Below are positions 23,761 through 37,000 of a stretch of DNA of 64,000 bases, piece after piece. Position 1 is the first letter of the stretch; each line of letters opens with the position of its first letter. Below the pieces are notes generated by a model. It did not search any database. It saw only the letters and a program-made list of their open reading frames with translations, and was not told the DNA's origin. A program made the position numbers and the translations under genes. The stretch is from Phylloscopus collybita (lineage: Eukaryota; Chordata; Aves; Passeriformes; Phylloscopidae), in NCBI GenBank assembly GCA_027886175.1, contig JAJNNQ010000009.1:8290501-8354500 (forward strand), in the 5' to 3' direction.

Positions 23761-26194
23761 AATGAAGGGGCTTTTCCCAGGTAAGAAATCTTTCGCGCAA
23801 GCCTCACCAGGGACTTCTTAAGCGCCTTGAAATGTTTGAACGAAAAGCATCTCTCTTAGATAACTTTCGCAAAGTTTATTAGCTTTCTGGTTCGGTAATT
23901 TTTTTTTTCTTTTTTTTTTTTCTTATGAGAATTACATCGGAGGTGAAATCGGGAAAGGGAAACAAACATGGCTGTGCTTGCTGCTCGCTCTCATTTCGTC
24001 TATTCCGTCAAATATTCCATATAATAACAGCAAATAATGATAGGCTCATTCATCCCCTTTCAATTGTGCAATGACGAATTATTCCGGTACAGTAATTTGG
24101 GGGTGGATGTACCTGTACAGATTTATTTTAAGATTTTGTTTCCCGATGAGAGATTAACAAATCGCCTGAGCAGCCGCCTGTATGGAGAATACAATGCTGT
24201 CTGTCCTCGCCTTAGTATCGGGTATTATAATTCAAATCCACTCCTTTTCACCTCGTATTATTGGAAAAGGTTGTAGGGAGCTGGCCTTTGTTGCAGGAAA
24301 TCCCATTTAAAAATTGCTTTATAGGCCATTTACTGCAATCCTCGACATTGATCTCATTACAGCTCCCTCTCACTGCTGTTTACAAATCCTGGTATTTACC
24401 AGCCCTTGGCAGCCATGCCTGGTGGCGTTGCTTGCTGGGGGCTGTCACTGGGAGGGGGGGGATAAGAAATGGAGATTAGATGCCACTTTCTGGATGGTTT
24501 TGTCCGGAGGAAGCATTAGCGTCTATTGGAACAGTCGGCCAGAAGTAAACCTTGTACTGACTCATCCAGTGCAATCTCTCAAACCTCCAGGCTGTCCGTT
24601 TGCAGAGGACGTGGATTTCTGTGCTGGAGCCTTCTCACGCAATGGCCTAATTCAGCCAGGAGGGGAGAAGCACCCCTCTAGGTGGTGGGTTAATTGTTGG
24701 ATTTAATAGTCTGGAGAAAAATGAAAAAGGAAATTAGTAGAATTAATCTCAGTTCTGAGCTGGTTACAGAAACTTTGAAGGGATGCTCCTCTAGACTACA
24801 TCTCTGGGCAGGACTGTGTGGTTGCAAGTGTGGCTACATCACTGATAAGTTGCAGCATCTTCTGGGCACTAGCAACTGTACAGATAAAGGGAGGAGTGAG
24901 GCCTTAAAGGTTGACTTTGTCTTGAAATGGGAAGCTGCTAAACACATGTTGGCTGGAAGTGTAACTAAATACAGTGATGAGTATAATTTTTCTGTACTAT
25001 CAGGTAAAGCCACAAATCAAAAACAGACTGAAAGTTCCTGTAAGGTTCCTATTTTTTAATATTTTTTTAATGGCACCTGGATCTAGAACTAAGGAAATAT
25101 GTTGCTATATTTGAATTCTGAAATAGACAGCATAAGATTTTAATCCAATTTCTAAAGCATAATAACAACAGGATTATCCCAATGACTATGTTTAAAAAGT
25201 TGCTTTTAAATTCATGTGAGAACAGAATTGGTATTTATAATAACGTTTTTGTTGTGATTTTGTTTTTTTGTTTGTTGGTTTGGTTTGGTTTGGGTTTTTT
25301 CCCCTCCATCGGGAGTATCTGTACCTGATGCCCAAGTCCTCAGTGGGATCTGCCTGTTGCAGTACTGCCAAGTTGGTTTGAGGTTAGCTGTCCTCAGAAG
25401 AAGCACAGTCTCAAGATCCCCAGCCAGCACCCTAGAAAGAAAAAACAGACAAAACATCCCTGCCTCAGACTTGTGGGAAGATCAACAAAATGAGCAGGCA
25501 GATGCTTCCATCTTCTATTTACAAGATTTCAGGAGAATGCCAGGCCTGACAATCCATACCATATAGAATATTTCTAGGAACTCCTTTATCATGGTGTGTC
25601 TTGTCTGACACAGCTGATTTAGGTCACTGAGTCATCCACAGTTAAATTATGCTCTTAAGTTCTGAAAGACCAATGCTCTTGTTTGAGTCGAAGCACAGGC
25701 CCAGAGTGAGTGCTCTCCCTTGCTAACTAGGGGGGAGTTTAGGGTGAGGAATGTGTTAGCACTTTTTCATTTTAAGAAACTAATTAAAGGCAGAAAATGA
25801 GAAAAGCCCTCCTGAGTGTGAAATCTGTCATTGTGTTCTAGAGATTTTCTCTCCATTTTTAATTTGTCTGTTTTGTTGCATTTCTTCTCACACTTGTTTG
25901 TTACACCGATTTCTAGGTCATGCTAATGAAGCTCCCTGTTACATTGATTTTTCCTGTATTATTATAAGTTTCTCTAGAGGCTGAAGGTGTACCTCTGCAC
26001 TTCTCTGAGGCTGTGTGGTGCACCCTCATGCTCAAAATGGTCAGAACAAGTTTCTGGATAGTTAAATGGATTTTTCTGTATTTCAGTTTTTGCCTACTGT
26101 GTCATTTCACTGGACACCACTGGGTGCAGCTCCATCTTCTTTACTCCCTTTCCTCACAGGAGTGTCATTTACTCACATTGATAAGATTTCCTGG
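23761..26194. other. No gene seen; 24000-24480 has a conserved-element look
   Basis: The stretch 24000-24480 is free of repeats and mixes homeodomain-type TAAT cores with CpGs in AT-rich text, as conserved non-coding elements often do; this is impression only. The open frame 24694-25059 has no known domain. A G/T simple-sequence patch (GGTTT units) lies at 25258-25306. Confidence 0.35.
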
Positions 26195-26510
26195 AGCCTT
26201 CTCCAGGCTGAACAGTTCCAGATCTCTCAGCTTCTCAGAGAATCATCAAAATCCAACCACCAACCCAGCCCTGCCCCTGCAACCCCTAAAGCACTAAACC
26301 CCATTTCCCACTGCCAGAACCAGACATCTCTTAAACACCTCCAGGCTTAATGACAGCTATTTCAATCCCTTAATTGTCTTTGTGGCCCTTCACCAGACTC
26401 ACACCAGTAAGGCCATGTCTCATCCTGGGGAGCCCAGAGCTGGACCCAATGCTCCAGATGTGTCCTGCCATCCTTGGGTCAAAGGGAATGATCACCTCCC
26501 TTGACCTGCT
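26195..26510 (-). mobile_element. Old CR1 LINE fragment interrupted by a second CR1
   Basis: Plus-strand text 'gccttctccaggctgaac' with 'ctctcagcttctcag' (26195-26236) is part of the CR1 tail in reverse. It resumes after 26345 with 'tctttgtggcccttcacca', 'gagcccagagctggacccaa', 'gctccagatgtgtcctgcc' and 'gatcacctcccttgacctgc'. These are consecutive parts of one CR1 once the 26237-26345 insert is removed. Confidence 0.8.
26237..26345 (-). mobile_element. Nested CR1 3' end inside the older CR1
   Basis: 'agaatcatcaaaatccaacc' (26238 on), 'gcactaaaccccatttccc' and 'cttaaacacctccagg' match the 3' tip of another CR1 subfamily (family text: AATC-CCAACC..., CACTAAACCATATCCC, TACCTCCAGG). It is in the same orientation as its host and splits it between two blocks that are adjacent in intact CR1. 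Confidence 0.72.
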
Positions 26511-26744
26511 GGAAAATTCAGTTTTAGGATTGCACTCCTGCATGGTCAGAGTCTCTAAATTTCTCCTAGGTCATCTGTCCTGGCTTCTTTTTAAATTTTT
26601 TCAGGAGCAACTTGTTCTTCCATGTATGTCTCCTGTAGCTTGTGTTTAATTTTCCACACATTGGGCTGTTCTTAAGGCTGAAGGAGACTGAAAATCAGTC
26701 AGCCCTTCTGGGACTCTTAATTTCATTTATTTTTCTCCTCTCTC

Positions 26745-27050
26745 TAGGAAAATATCCCATGGGATTCTGCCAAGTAGGTACCTGAAAGAGCCAGTCTGTT
26801 GGGTTGTGATCCGGCCAGTTGCTCTTTTCCTTCCCATGAGGACCTTTAACTCACAATTTCATGGTTGCTGCAACCAAGACTGCCTTCAGCCCTCTCATCA
26901 CTGAACAGCCCTTCCTCATTTGCAAGGATGAGATTCCTCCCACCTGTCCCTTCACCAAGAGGGTGTCAAGAAGTTATCCTTAATGCATCTTGAAAGCAGC
27001 CAGGATCCCTTGTACTCTGTTATGTTGCCCTTTTGGCAGTTACTGTAGTA
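26745..27050 (-). mobile_element. CR1 LINE fragment, ORF2 endonuclease-end region
   Basis: The reverse-strand translation around 27040-26850 gives fragments such as AGHRVQGILAAF and SSLQMRKGCSVM followed by LKAVLVAATMK. They line up with the CR1 segment that reads AGHKQSRRFLE..., LTNKEGLV... and LGCSDHEMVEF. In plus-strand text 'atttcatggttgctgcaacc' and 'gtcaagaagttatcctta' match the same region. Stops are present. It lies 5' of the tail fragment at 26195-26510 in the right orientation, but most of the reverse transcriptase between them is absent. It may therefore be a deleted remnant of that element or a separate insertion. Confidence 0.68.
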
Positions 27051-27366
27051 GTTAAACCCTACTATGAGCACTTCATAATAATAAATTATTAAATAAAACT
27101 ATTGTAAGAATAAATTATTTAAAAAACTAAAGAGCAATAATGTGGTCCTTATTCAAACTGATATTTTAAGTTTCAACTTGCCTACATAAGTGTGGGTAAT
27201 GAACTACTAAATGGACATCATCATGTTTTTTGTGGTGAAAAATAGACCCAATCCAAAGGAAAGCTGTAGCTCCTAAAAAATACTGTGTCCTAGGGAGACA
27301 TGATACAGGATTGCTATATTACAGGATTTTCCAGTTAGGGACCAGCTGGGGGTACCTGGATTAATC

Positions 27367-27865
27367 TGTGGTGGGTTCATCCTGCCTGGCAGGTGAGCCC
27401 TAATCCAGCTTCTTCCTCATTCTCCCTCAGTAGGATGGGGATGAGAATTGAAAGGACAAAAATTGAGAAAACCTTTGGGTTGAGATAAAGGCAGCTCAAT
27501 AAGTGAAATAAAATTTTTAGAAAGTGAGTGCTCACTATTTACATCACTATCAGCAGACCAATACTTTCCTGCTCACCAAGTAACAGCTTCTTTAGAAAAA
27601 ACAGCTGCAGCTTTACTGTCAAGCATGATTTTGCATGGTCTGGAATATCTCTCTGTGGGTCAGCTGTCCCTCTGTGTCCTCTCCCAAATCTCTGCTCACC
27701 TCCTGCTGCCTCTTGCAGGGGCAGAGTGAGAGGCAGAGGAAGCCTTTCTGCTGTGAATCTGATGAATGCTGTGCATTGGTCAGCAATAGGTAAAGCCTGC
27801 ACAACACAGCATCACACGGGCTGCCGTGAAGAAAATTCTCTCTCCCCCAGCCAGACCCCAGTACA
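27367..27865 (-). mobile_element. Solo LTR of an avian endogenous retrovirus
   Basis: On the minus strand the element starts TGTACTGGGGTCTGGCTGGG, continues with 'GAGAATTTTCTTCACGG', has the mid blocks 'GCAGAAAGGCTTCCTCTGCC' and 'GGGACAGCTGACCCAC', and ends in 'TTTATCTCAACCCAAAGG' and GAACCCACCACA. This is the same LTR family as 3835-4083, here about full length at 499 bp. TG...CA ends are present; no convincing target-site duplication remains (taatc against aggat). No gag, pol or env sequence is next to it. It is strongly decayed. Confidence 0.7.
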
Positions 27866-30800
27866 AGGATTTATGTTGTTTTTTGTGAGAAAAAAAGAGA
27901 AAAATTTAAAAAACTGGCCTGATCTTCATAGCTGTTGTAAGTTTGGGGGTTTTTGTAAGAGATATGATGACCTTTCTGAATGGTTTTTTCATGAAAGAAT
28001 AAATGACAATTGAGAATAATGATATCTGATAGAAAGAATAATATGGCTTGACTTCAGTAGCAACTTCTGGCTAGCTGGGAGCTTTGGAAGCAGGGCTCAA
28101 GGTGAGCAGAAGAAATCATTCTCTTCCTGGCCCAGGATGCCTCCGTGGGCATTTGGGTGGGATGGGATGTCGGTGGTGGGGATCATATGGGAAGAGTCCG
28201 AGATAGGTCAGTTTGGTAAGACCTGACCTACTAATTCAAACATTTCTTTCTAGACACAGTGAGTAAGAGATTCAGGTAAGAATGGCTTTTGTCCCTTACT
28301 TAAAGGCTCTCTTTGGCTTAATTAGCTGTCTCTAATATTTAATGCCTTGCTGTGTTTTCAGAGAGTATCCCTCTCCCTCCGAGCTGCTGCTTTGCCCGGC
28401 TTTCTGTTCCCTGGTAAACTCAGGACAAATCCTCAGTTTCATACAGTCCTTCACAGCATCTTTATGCACAAAAAGTGTCTCACTGGAATCACACACAAAA
28501 TATTTTATGAGGAGACTGGCTGTGAATTCATAGCTAGCAGCTAAATAGCCTCCATGCCACTTAAAACTCAGGGACAATTATTTTATTTTTGTGCTGTTAG
28601 GGTTGTTTTACATCTCCTGTTATCTTAGATCACCTCTCACCATTCAGAAACTGAACACTGTTGAATTTCTGAGTCACAAGCTCAGTGGCATTACCAGTGC
28701 TTCATGACATTATTGACATGATGGTGAAAGAGATCTGGTACACTTGTGTTTGAATTGCATGACAAATTATGTGAGCTTGCATGTTCATTTTGGAGTATTT
28801 TACATGAGAATGACTTTTTTGGGAATTACTTTTATCCAAAGGTTAAAAGAATTCTCAGACTATAGATGATTATAATTCTCAGACTATAGATCATTTAAAA
28901 GTGGTGTTTTTTTCTTTGAAAATCAGCTCTTGTTTGTGCAAATCAGGGTATGAATGCAAAGGTTTGGGGAATATTATTGTTGTTTGTTTGAGTTTTTTTG
29001 AAGGGAAATAGCATCCATTGACATCTTATGTTGAAGAGATTAAAGTGTGTTGCAAATGGCTTTTATATTTAATGGGGATATCTTATTAGAGTCTTGTTCA
29101 GGGGGATGAAGCAAGCAGAGCTAACACAATAGATTTCCTTGAAAGATACTTTGATTTTTTTTTATTTGGTATTTTTCAAAATACTTTAGCATCTCCAAAC
29201 ACAGAATAAAAAGACAGTTTATTCCCTTAACTATTTCCTCAATTCCAAACTTAAATAATTCCAAAATTCTCAGCAGAACCTGAATCCTTTGTAGCCTTTC
29301 AACCTGCTGACAGGACAGTTGGGTGCTTCAGCAGTAATATAGTTCTGGTCCCATGTGTAATGCCACAGGAACCACCTCAGCTTATCAATAAGATCATTAA
29401 TTTCACCATTAATGCTTTCAGAAACAATATTACAGAAACTTCACAGAAGTCCACAATCCACAAGACCACAGCTCAGCTGCCTGCAGCAGCTGCTGTGCCT
29501 CACCTGTTTGCCTCAAACGTGGCCATCCCTTGGTCCACTCGGTCACTACTGACTGAGCTGGTGGCCCTGTGATTTGCAGGGAGAGCTCTGAAGGCTTTCC
29601 TTGGCATGTTGACAGACAGATTTGATAGGTAATGTGAGCAGACTTCAGGAAGAGAGGAAACAGAGTAATTCTTATTCCAAAGTGAAAATCAGGGTTTGTA
29701 GCTTCCAGAGAGTGTCTGCCACCCCATGGACAATGTGAGACAAAGGTCTGGATGGTTGGGGGTCTTCTGCTTCTGCCAAGGGATGCTGCTGGACATCATC
29801 CTGAGGCTGGCTGGATCTCCTTCATACGTGGTGAGAGCCACTTAAGTCATTTCCCAAAGGCTGTGTGCTGCTTGCAGCTTGAATGCCAGAGGGTCTTGCT
29901 CAGTTCAGCAGGATTCACACCTTTGGCTTGATTTATCTTGAGCTCCTCCAGATACTGAAAATTTTACCATGGGGGTTGGGTTTCATCATTGCATGCAACA
30001 GGCTGCTCTTGTCATGGGGCATCCATCCTCATGGACACCCAGCAGAGCCCTGCTGTCCCTGCAGCTCCCTGTCCTCTCTGGGAGACAGACACACAATGTA
30101 TTTCTCACTTATTACCCTTATTGATTTATAAAACAGAGGAAAAGTTGGAAAATACAGCTGCTTCCATTCCACGACTGAACACACCTCCAACACAGCAGGG
30201 TTTTATTTGTGAGGGTGAAATATTGGCAATCATGCATCTGTCCTGGAATAAATGAGCATTTCTCAGAAGTTTAGGTAAAGCTGAGGATCATCTCAACTAC
30301 TTTAGGCTGATGTTTCCCCACATATCACCTAGCAATGACCCCAATTTCTGCTGGCAGGTGGCACCATTGTCCCAGGGGGCCAATGGTGAGCATCTGGGGT
30401 TGGGGTTACTGCCCCATCAGCCTTCCCCCAGAGCAGCTGTGAGCTCTGCCCAGGCCTAAAGGAGATGCTGTTTTGGGAGGCACATGGCCCAGCCCGGATG
30501 GGAAAACATCTATTTTAGGAAGCAAGCAACATTTGAGTGCTGCATCCTTGCATGTGTAATAAATGTGTGCATGAATCACTTATAGGGAAAAAAAAAAAGA
30601 AGTCTGTTTTGTCATAATTAAGAACAACAATACAGTGTTAGCAACAACAGATCAAAGAGCTAGTGCCAGTGTAAATGGTAAGGAATGTCTATTCTGAGAT
30701 TTTCCAAGAATTGTACATTCAGCATTCTTCCTTAAGTTCTTTCACAGTGCTGTATAAAACAAGTTACACAGTCACTGACCTGGTAGTACATGCAAGGAAA

Positions 30801-33459
30801 AGATGGGTGGGATTTTTTAATGCATCAGAGAGAGAAAAATGCCTACTTTGGTAACCTCATCTGTGGGCAATCCTGAGCACTCAATGTGTTTCTTCCTTCA
30901 CATGCAGCAAAGCAATGCTTTGTTAGAGGGGAACTACTATACAAGGATGTAAACTTATTAATTTGGGGCGGGGGGTGGGTATTTTGGGCAGATATTTATA
31001 ATTTTAGATCACTGAGTTCATAGTCTTTGAATCATTGAGTGATTTCATGATCAGCAGTCTCCTAAGACAAACATTGAGGTAACACTTACATCTTTCCTTA
31101 CAGAAAGCCACTGGCACCAGGGCTGGGTAAACACGAATCCAGCCAGGGTTAGGCAAAGCAAAGAGTGGAGAAATGCTACTATACCATCCCATGCCTGAAT
31201 GCCTAAGGGAATTCAACAGATAGTTTTGTTTTCTGCTAGCAACACCTTTCTGTTGATGAAAGACACCAAGGCAGGAAGAAAAAACTAACCCTGGATTCTG
31301 GGATTTTTCTTGATTTCAGTAGATGCTGTTGACAGCATTCTTGGCTTTGTGTTGTATCCACCAAGCTCTGTAGCTTTTCTTATGAGATTTCAGTCTTTCT
31401 TCATGGCATGGTACTAAGCAAGATTCAAATAATTCTTCTTAGATTTCTGTGCATAACATTTTACTTCAGTCAAAATCAAGTTGTTGACAAAAAGGAAGTT
31501 GTAGAAGCAGAAGTTTTGAGGTTTTTCCAAAGCCTTGCCTCACATTTACTGACCAAAATGTATAAAAAAAGTCAAGGGCTATATTTGTGTCCACAGTTTT
31601 CTCAAGCAGGCTAGGCTCTGTGCTCCTCACTGGGGAGAGCTGAGGCTTGATCAGGGACACTAGTGCAGCTGATTGCCCTGAAAGAAAACCCTCCTGTTTA
31701 TCAACTGACTTATGTCAAGGAAGTGCTAAAAGGAATTTTCCAGTTATTGCTCCTAAATGCCAAAACTCACTGAGCTGAATTTATTCATCTACCTGACTGT
31801 ATCTGAAAGCAAAACCGATCTGTCATCTCTGATCTTGCCTTTGCATATGATCCACACATTAGGACCATGGGTCAGGCAAAGAAAAGCCAAATGAGCAGCA
31901 TTTTTCTGAACCAGTTTTCCTGCCGAGAGAGTTGTGTAAGAATGATGCCTTAGGCAGGCTACCTACTTCTCTGGGTGAGCAGCTGAAAATTCCATTTGGG
32001 GTCCCTCACCTTTGTTCTGCATTTGTTCTTTCACTGCCTCGTGCTGAGCAGGAGACCCAAGGGCTGGTGTCCTCTTTAAAATGCAGCTGATTTCTGACAA
32101 GCCCATAATGGAGCTGTCAGCTTCCTTCTGTGACCAAACTAAGAGGTTTCCCACCAGAGAAGCTTGTGTACTCCCTATATGTCTTCAGCTTGTGATGAAT
32201 CAATGATAGGTGTTTGGGAAGTGTTTAGGAAAGATTTTAAAAAAATTGAAAGCCAGCTTCAGTACTGACACAAAGCTCAAACTTGATCTTTTTGAATTGT
32301 GCATCAAGAAGAAAAACTCGAAGAGTGTTTACAAAGAAAGCACAAGGTATTGTTAAGATCAGCAGTAGCGTGTCTGACTTTATCATTTTTCCATCAAGGT
32401 GTTCTTCCTGGATAAAAGCACTGCAAGGCAATGAAATACTCACCTCTAGGTAAAGTGTTCAGAATCCAAAGACAAAATCCTCTCTTAAATTGGTAGCAAA
32501 ATTCTTTGATTTTAATGGGAGCAGGTGAGATTTGCTGTATTTTCCTTTTAAAGAACCCCAAATGGTACAATGGTTACTTTATGGCAACAACAAAATGAGT
32601 CACTTGTCTCAGTCTATCAATCAAGTTCCTAAGGGACACATGTCCACGTATTAAAAAAAAAAAAAAATCCCAATTAGTGTTAATTGGCATCTTTGCCTGC
32701 AGTTTTTGTGGAGAATTCAGTAATAGGCATGGGAGCAGAACTCCCTCCATTTCACCCCAAGAAAGGTCTCCCCAGCAGACCAAAAGGCTCTTGGTGTTGG
32801 CACTAGGAAGCTCTGTTACCATTAAGGGGCCATGTGCAGGACCTTGGCTCTTTGGGCTGGCACTGGGGTCCCATGAGAATGAAAAACCCCTTGTCCTGCT
32901 GGCTGTTCACAGGCTGGTGTTTCCAGCTGACCCTGGAGAGCTGGGGACATCTGGGGACACTGCTGGAGCATGGCATGCTGCCCTAAAACAACCTATAGCA
33001 GGAGAAAGTGTTTCTTCCCTGAAGTAGGGAGGTGAACCACAGAACAAGAATTAGCTGATCTGGAGATCTCTATCTGCCAGCCCTTCACCAGGTGTTGTCA
33101 AAAAGACTGTATTATTGCTAATAATCACAGTGCTTATTGAACATGTTTCATTGGCTGTTGGCTTCCTTCCAAAGGTGGCTGTCCTCTTGACAGCAATGAG
33201 TTTAAGACCATGGTTTGCACACCATGCAGTGTTAGAGATATTGACTTAGCAGGAGAGCAGGATTAAAGCATCTTCCTCTGGGAAAAAGACTGTAGAGCAA
33301 CAATTAGCCCACGTCCACTGCTGAAAAGCCATTTTCTTGATGGTCACAGAAACTAGAGGATGCCCTTGAGTAATTTCTGAAAGTCGAGAGAAATGGTGCT
33401 CTTCCATCATTTGGATGGCTTTAGATTTTCAAAAGTTTTATGAAGTAGTAGAGCAGAGA
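27866..33459. other. No gene seen; unique sequence
   Basis: No protein similarity. A tandem 24 bp duplication is listed separately at 28850-28897. A G-run patch (ggggcggggggtggg) is at 30965-30979. The exon-like open frames here (29360-29572, 29883-30255, 32677-33027) have no recognisable domains. Confidence 0.45.
28850..28897. repeat. Tandem duplication, 24 bp unit, two copies
   Basis: The unit aattctcagactatagat at 28850 repeats at 28874. The copies differ at the G/C before ATT and at the far end. Confidence 0.92.
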
Positions 33460-33641
33460 AAATGGCTGTGGATAGTTTTCCATAGAGCCAAACACCATTG
33501 CTTTTAGATACTTTCCAGGCCTGATTTAAGGCCAGATGAGATGGGGCTCTGAGCAACCTATTGTTGTCCCTGTCCACAGCAGGGGCTTGGAACAAGATGA
33601 TCTTTAAGGTCCCTTCCAGCCCAAACCATTCTATGAGTCAT
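33460..33641 (+). mobile_element. CR1 LINE 3' end, plus strand
   Basis: Blocks 'gatggggctctgagcaacct', 'tgtccctgtccacagcaggg' and 'gatgatctttaaggtccctt', then 'ccagcccaaaccattctatg', follow the sense CR1 tail. The terminal repeat has decayed to ATTCTATGAGTCATT. The 5' limit near 33460 is approximate because the first 50 bp are diverged. Confidence 0.88.
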
Positions 33642-33866
33642 TAACCACTTAACTTTAAGCATATGATTAAGTGAAATGATGGGTGAGACCTAGAAGCAGA
33701 CCCTCACACCATGCCTGCTGTTCCCCCTTTGTTTTCTGGCTGCCAGTTTACTCTGATCCCCGCATTCTCTGGAGTCAGCAATGACACAGAGAAATTGAAA
33801 GAAGTGATTTCCCTTCCTGGCTTTGGCTGCCTCCTGATAACAACCATGGTCTTTGCTTTTCTCCTC

Positions 33867-34050
33867 GTTTGTTTGTTTGTTTGTTTTGTGGGTTTTGGTG
33901 TGGGTTTTTGTGTGTGTGTGTGTGTTTTTTTGTTTTTGTTTTCTTTTGTTTCTTTTATTTTCTTTTGTTTTCTTTTGTTTTTTACCTCCCAGGTGTTATA
34001 TGTCTTGGGGTTTTTGGTTTGGCTTTTGTTGGGGTTTTTTTGTGTGTTGT
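33867..34050. repeat. T-rich compound simple repeat: (GTTT)5, (TG)8, TTTTGTTTTC units
   Basis: (GTTT)5 at 33867-33886, (TG)8 at 33909-33924, then T-rich units with G or C to 33983 and further GT-rich text to about 34050. The open frames across it encode Phe/Val/Cys-rich text from the repeat. Confidence 0.9.
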
Positions 34051-37000
34051 TACCTTCCAATTTTCTTCTTCAGTCAGCTCTCACTGGCTCATGTCTGTCA
34101 GTGGCACTGCTGATGCAGACCAGCCACACAAGCTAAACTGGCACACATGTGGCAGGATTGGACTGTCCAGTCACATTATTGGGTTGGACCCATTCCTCCA
34201 GCAGTGGCTGATGAGGAAAAGATGTAAAGAGAGGCAGAAACTGAAATTTTATTCAGTTTCCTCCATCTTGGTACTTGCGTTGGCTTGTCTTACGAGAAAC
34301 AGAAATCTGGTTTCAGTAGCAACATAAGGTCTCAGGCAGAGTTTTCTTCTTCCTGCCCATAAATGGGAGTTAATGCTGATTTAACAGGACAGCAGCAGTC
34401 TGTCAAACTGGACCAAAGAGGATAAGATTAACATAAATGTCATTTAAATTTTAAGTGATTTTTTTTCCTGGTTTTTATTTGTACTTCCTGAAAAAGACCA
34501 TCTTAAACTGTCTTATTTGCCACAGTGAAATTTATACAGTTTTATCTTTCCTTCTGCTCCAGGAAAACAATAGTTTTGAAGTGCCAGTTAAATACAGTTG
34601 TTGCAATGTATTTGTAAATACCTTGTTGTACATTGATACATTTATAACTATACCATAACTACTACCCAGATAGACAAATTAACACATATAAAGCAATGCA
34701 GATGAAAGATATTTATAATTAATTCAGTAAAGTATAAAATAGAGTTAATTTCCCCACATTATTCTGCCTAATAATTTACATTAGTCATTATAAAAATAAA
34801 TTAGTACATTAAAATAATTTTGAAATAACCATAACTCACCTTAGTTTTCTGAACTTCTGTGACTGTGAATCAAAGTGGGAATTCAAGCAGGCTGGTGGCT
34901 TTCCTGTCCTCCGGGTTGCAGCTGGGATATGTTGGTGTTTCTGACAGGTTTTTTCCAAAGCAATGGTTGGTAACAGCATCACAATATCTCAACATTCTCT
35001 ACTGATTTGCTTCTTGTTTTCAGGAAGCCTCTGTCCCATGGCTCTACAAAAGAAGCAGGAAAATCCATTTGGTCCTTGGGACTATTGGGTCACATCACCA
35101 GACTGAACTTTCAGCAAGGCATTCATCTATCTGTGCAATATGATCTTTGTAACAAAACACACATTAATTCTTTTTGTCTGAGGCCAAAAGTAGTGTCTCT
35201 CATAATCAGTGTTGTCTATGAGCATACTGATTCATTAGTTCTTATCTCTTGTGGAAGCACTTACAGTGGTAAAAGTGAGATTAAATTTGGACTCGGAAAA
35301 TATTCCATTAATGCAGCTGCAATCAATGTCATAGCAATGGCAATAATAAGAAACATACAAAACACATTGTGCTTTTATACTATAATACCAAACAAGTGTT
35401 TGTTTAAAATGGAATTTCAGAGGCAGAAATATGAATTTAAAAGCACAAATCTCATCTAACTGGATCTGGTTCAAAAATGATTGCTAGTATTCCTTCTTAC
35501 AAGGATTTTAAAATCTCTAAAAAATGAATTTGACCTGAATTATAATATATAAATGTTATTTTTTTAAACAGGAATCTTCCCAAACCAGTCTAGGTTGAAG
35601 AAAATTTGTTTCCAGCACTTTAGAGTAATATAATTATTTTTCTTTGCTATTTAAAATAAAAAGGTAATATTAACTGGAATATGAAAATAAAAATTCCTTC
35701 ATAAGAAAAACCCAAACTTTTTTCTATCCTATGCAGAGAAAACTGGAAATTCCCCCACATTAAAAAAAAATATTTTGTTGAATTCATGTTTTTGACTAAT
35801 TAAGTTTTTCCTTAAGTTTCTTGAACAGCTTTTGACTAAACATTAATCGGATTAAGACATGTTAAAAATTAAAGTTCTTGATTTATGGGACAGAGACTAA
35901 GACGGGTTCAGATGTACTTTGAATTCTGAATTACTGGATGAATTACTGCAGCGGTAAGTAGTAGTAGGCTTACCCTTCTGTCTTTAAAAATTATTGACCA
36001 CATCACTTCATATAAAATGATTTTGTACTTTCTATGCTGAATTGCAATAGATAGAAGACTCTGGCTCCAAATCAAATACTTGAATAAATACCTGAAAGTG
36101 CTCAGAAGGATTTTATTTATTCACAGGGGGAGCACTGAGCAATCAGGATTTCTAAGAAACTTCAGAGAATTGATGAAAGAAGCTAAATGCACTGGAACAA
36201 ATCTGATACTGCAGATTTCCAGTGGCTTACCCCTAAGGATGAAACACCCAGGGGTAGCACAGCTTCCTGGCACACAGTGGGTGCACTGATGTGCTGGGCT
36301 TACACACAACAAAATCCACGTGTCTTAAGTAAATTTTCACTGTACTCCTGCAGTGTCACTTTACTGTTTTTCTTTGGCTTCCTCTCAGGACTCTTTCCCA
36401 AAACTTCTCATTTTTGATCGTTTCAAGGCTCGTGTCCTGTGCTAGTTGAGGCACACACCTGCATTTACTGAGATTTTAAATGTTGCAGTCCCTGTATCTG
36501 GGTAAAAACGAGAAGAAATATGTAATGTTCTACCCTGTATCTGGGTAGAAAAGAGAAAAAATACAAAAGAGAGACAGCATTTATCTTCCTCAGTTTTCTC
36601 ACCATCTGTAGATTTTTCAGGGTTATGTCCATTTTGGGGCATATATTATGCCCACCTGAATATTTATTTTTTTTTTCACATTCTGGAGCTTAAACAGATC
36701 TAAGTGGTTTTACATTCACCTCAGCTTGTTCAACAGCCACAAACAGTCTCTTCTACAAAAGCAGATCCGCTTTTTTCCATTTTCTTCCCTGAAATTCTCT
36801 TTCCCCGTATGTCCTTCCTCTGGGCATTTAGTAATTTCTTTTCTTGGTGTTTCTGACCTTGAAATTCCAGTCCCCACTGACAAACTTGCCTTTTGCTGGT
36901 GAGGAACACCATGATCCTTAGATGCTCCTCCTTGTGTGTGTTTAGCAGTCTTCTGCTGCTCCTGGTCACAGACACACGCAGTACGGGTCTGCCAACATCT

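Noticed and set aside
34990..35460. 150-codon open frame as a gene
   Set aside because: No recognisable domain, starts in AT-rich DNA without promoter context, and the sequence looks more like a non-coding element.
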